NCBI GenBank assembly: GCA_028565635.1 | Contig: JAOXYB010041338.1 | Coordinates: forward strand, 1-12,975 | From: Phoronis ovalis | Lineage: Eukaryota; Phoronida; Phoronidae | Direction: 5' to 3' | DNA: 12,975 bases | Position numbers and translations under genes: made by a program | Shown here: piece after piece, positions 12,641 through 12,975 of the stretch | Position numbering within the stretch: position 1 is the stretch's first letter | Layout: the number at the start of each line of letters is the position of its first letter | Notes under the pieces: model-generated | What the model was told of the DNA's origin: nothing | The model's input: the letters and a program-made list of their open reading frames with translations, nothing else | Databases searched by the model: none

Positions 12641-12975
12641 GTATAAAAATCAGTCAATTTGATTACCATGATTGAAGGAGGGGTGGATGAGACCAAACAT
12701 TATTCTAGTCTACCATTCCAAGTTACATCGGAATATCAATATTTTGCAGCTTAGGGGGCCTGATTTTTTTTGTCTTCCCCCTACCCTGGTAATTCAAACT
12801 AATTTCTCCCTTTCCCTCACATTAAAAATTAACTTGCTACGGTAATTCTTCTCAATTCGTACAACTCCATTATTCGTACACACCACCTTTTTCAGATTTT
12901 ATAATTTCTGAAATTCGTACACCCCCATTAATTGAGAATTTGGTGTTTCTCTAAATTCGTACACCTAGCTTTTCT
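12641..12975 (+). other. PRC1 intron after exon 4, runs off the window
   Basis: It begins with GTATAA. It holds a 7-bp inverted repeat (TAGGGGG at 12752-12758, CCCCCTA at 12777-12783) and then the ATTCGTACA repeat cluster. No exon seen. Confidence 0.7.
12855..12975. repeat. ATTCGTACA minisatellite-like cluster, cut by window end
   Basis: ATTCGTACA occurs at 12855, 12872, 12913 and 12955. The last two units are 42 bp apart and both read AAATTCGTACACC. A small hairpin (TTCAGA at 12891-12896, TCTGAA at 12907-12912) lies between. It is probably part of a repeat or transposon that continues past the edge. Confidence 0.65.

Overview
This is an AT-rich animal nuclear sequence: phased introns, GT/AG (and one GC/AG) splice sites, and retro- and DNA-transposon fragments, with no bacterial-style genes. 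Two conserved genes can be rebuilt exon by exon, and every exon junction keeps the reading frame. The mixture of an old, intron-rich gene structure, a LINE reverse-transcriptase tail and small MITEs fits an invertebrate, most likely a cnidarian such as an anthozoan. That placement is an impression from the sequence and was not tested by any search.

Left three quarters, minus strand (9698 down to 899): Nup107, a scaffold nucleoporin of the Y-complex. Sixteen exons encode 589 residues from the start codon. The gene continues past the left edge, so roughly the last third of the protein is missing. Its introns are unusual in several ways: intron 2 has a donor and branch region like U12-type (minor spliceosome) introns, intron 10 has a GC donor, intron 12 carries a 5'-truncated LINE in the same orientation, and the acceptor of intron 6 lies inside a 44-46 bp tandem repeat that copies the acceptor motif.

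Middle (about 9699-10560): an intergenic region of about 0.86 kb between two divergent genes, presumably holding both promoters. Right quarter, plus strand (10561 to beyond 12640): PRC1/Ase1/MAP65, the microtubule bundler of the spindle midzone. Three clear exons and one probable tiny first exon are present, and the rest lies beyond the right edge. Its intron between exons 2 and 3 holds a complete 335-337 bp MITE with GC-rich inverted ends, a target-site duplication and an internal 32-bp minisatellite. The right edge holds another minisatellite-like repeat.

Both genes act in mitosis: the Nup107 complex also works at kinetochores, and PRC1 at the midzone. Their head-to-head arrangement could allow co-regulation, but the sequence alone does not show this. 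I found no convincing new biological system. The most interesting points are the splice-site oddities and the MITE.
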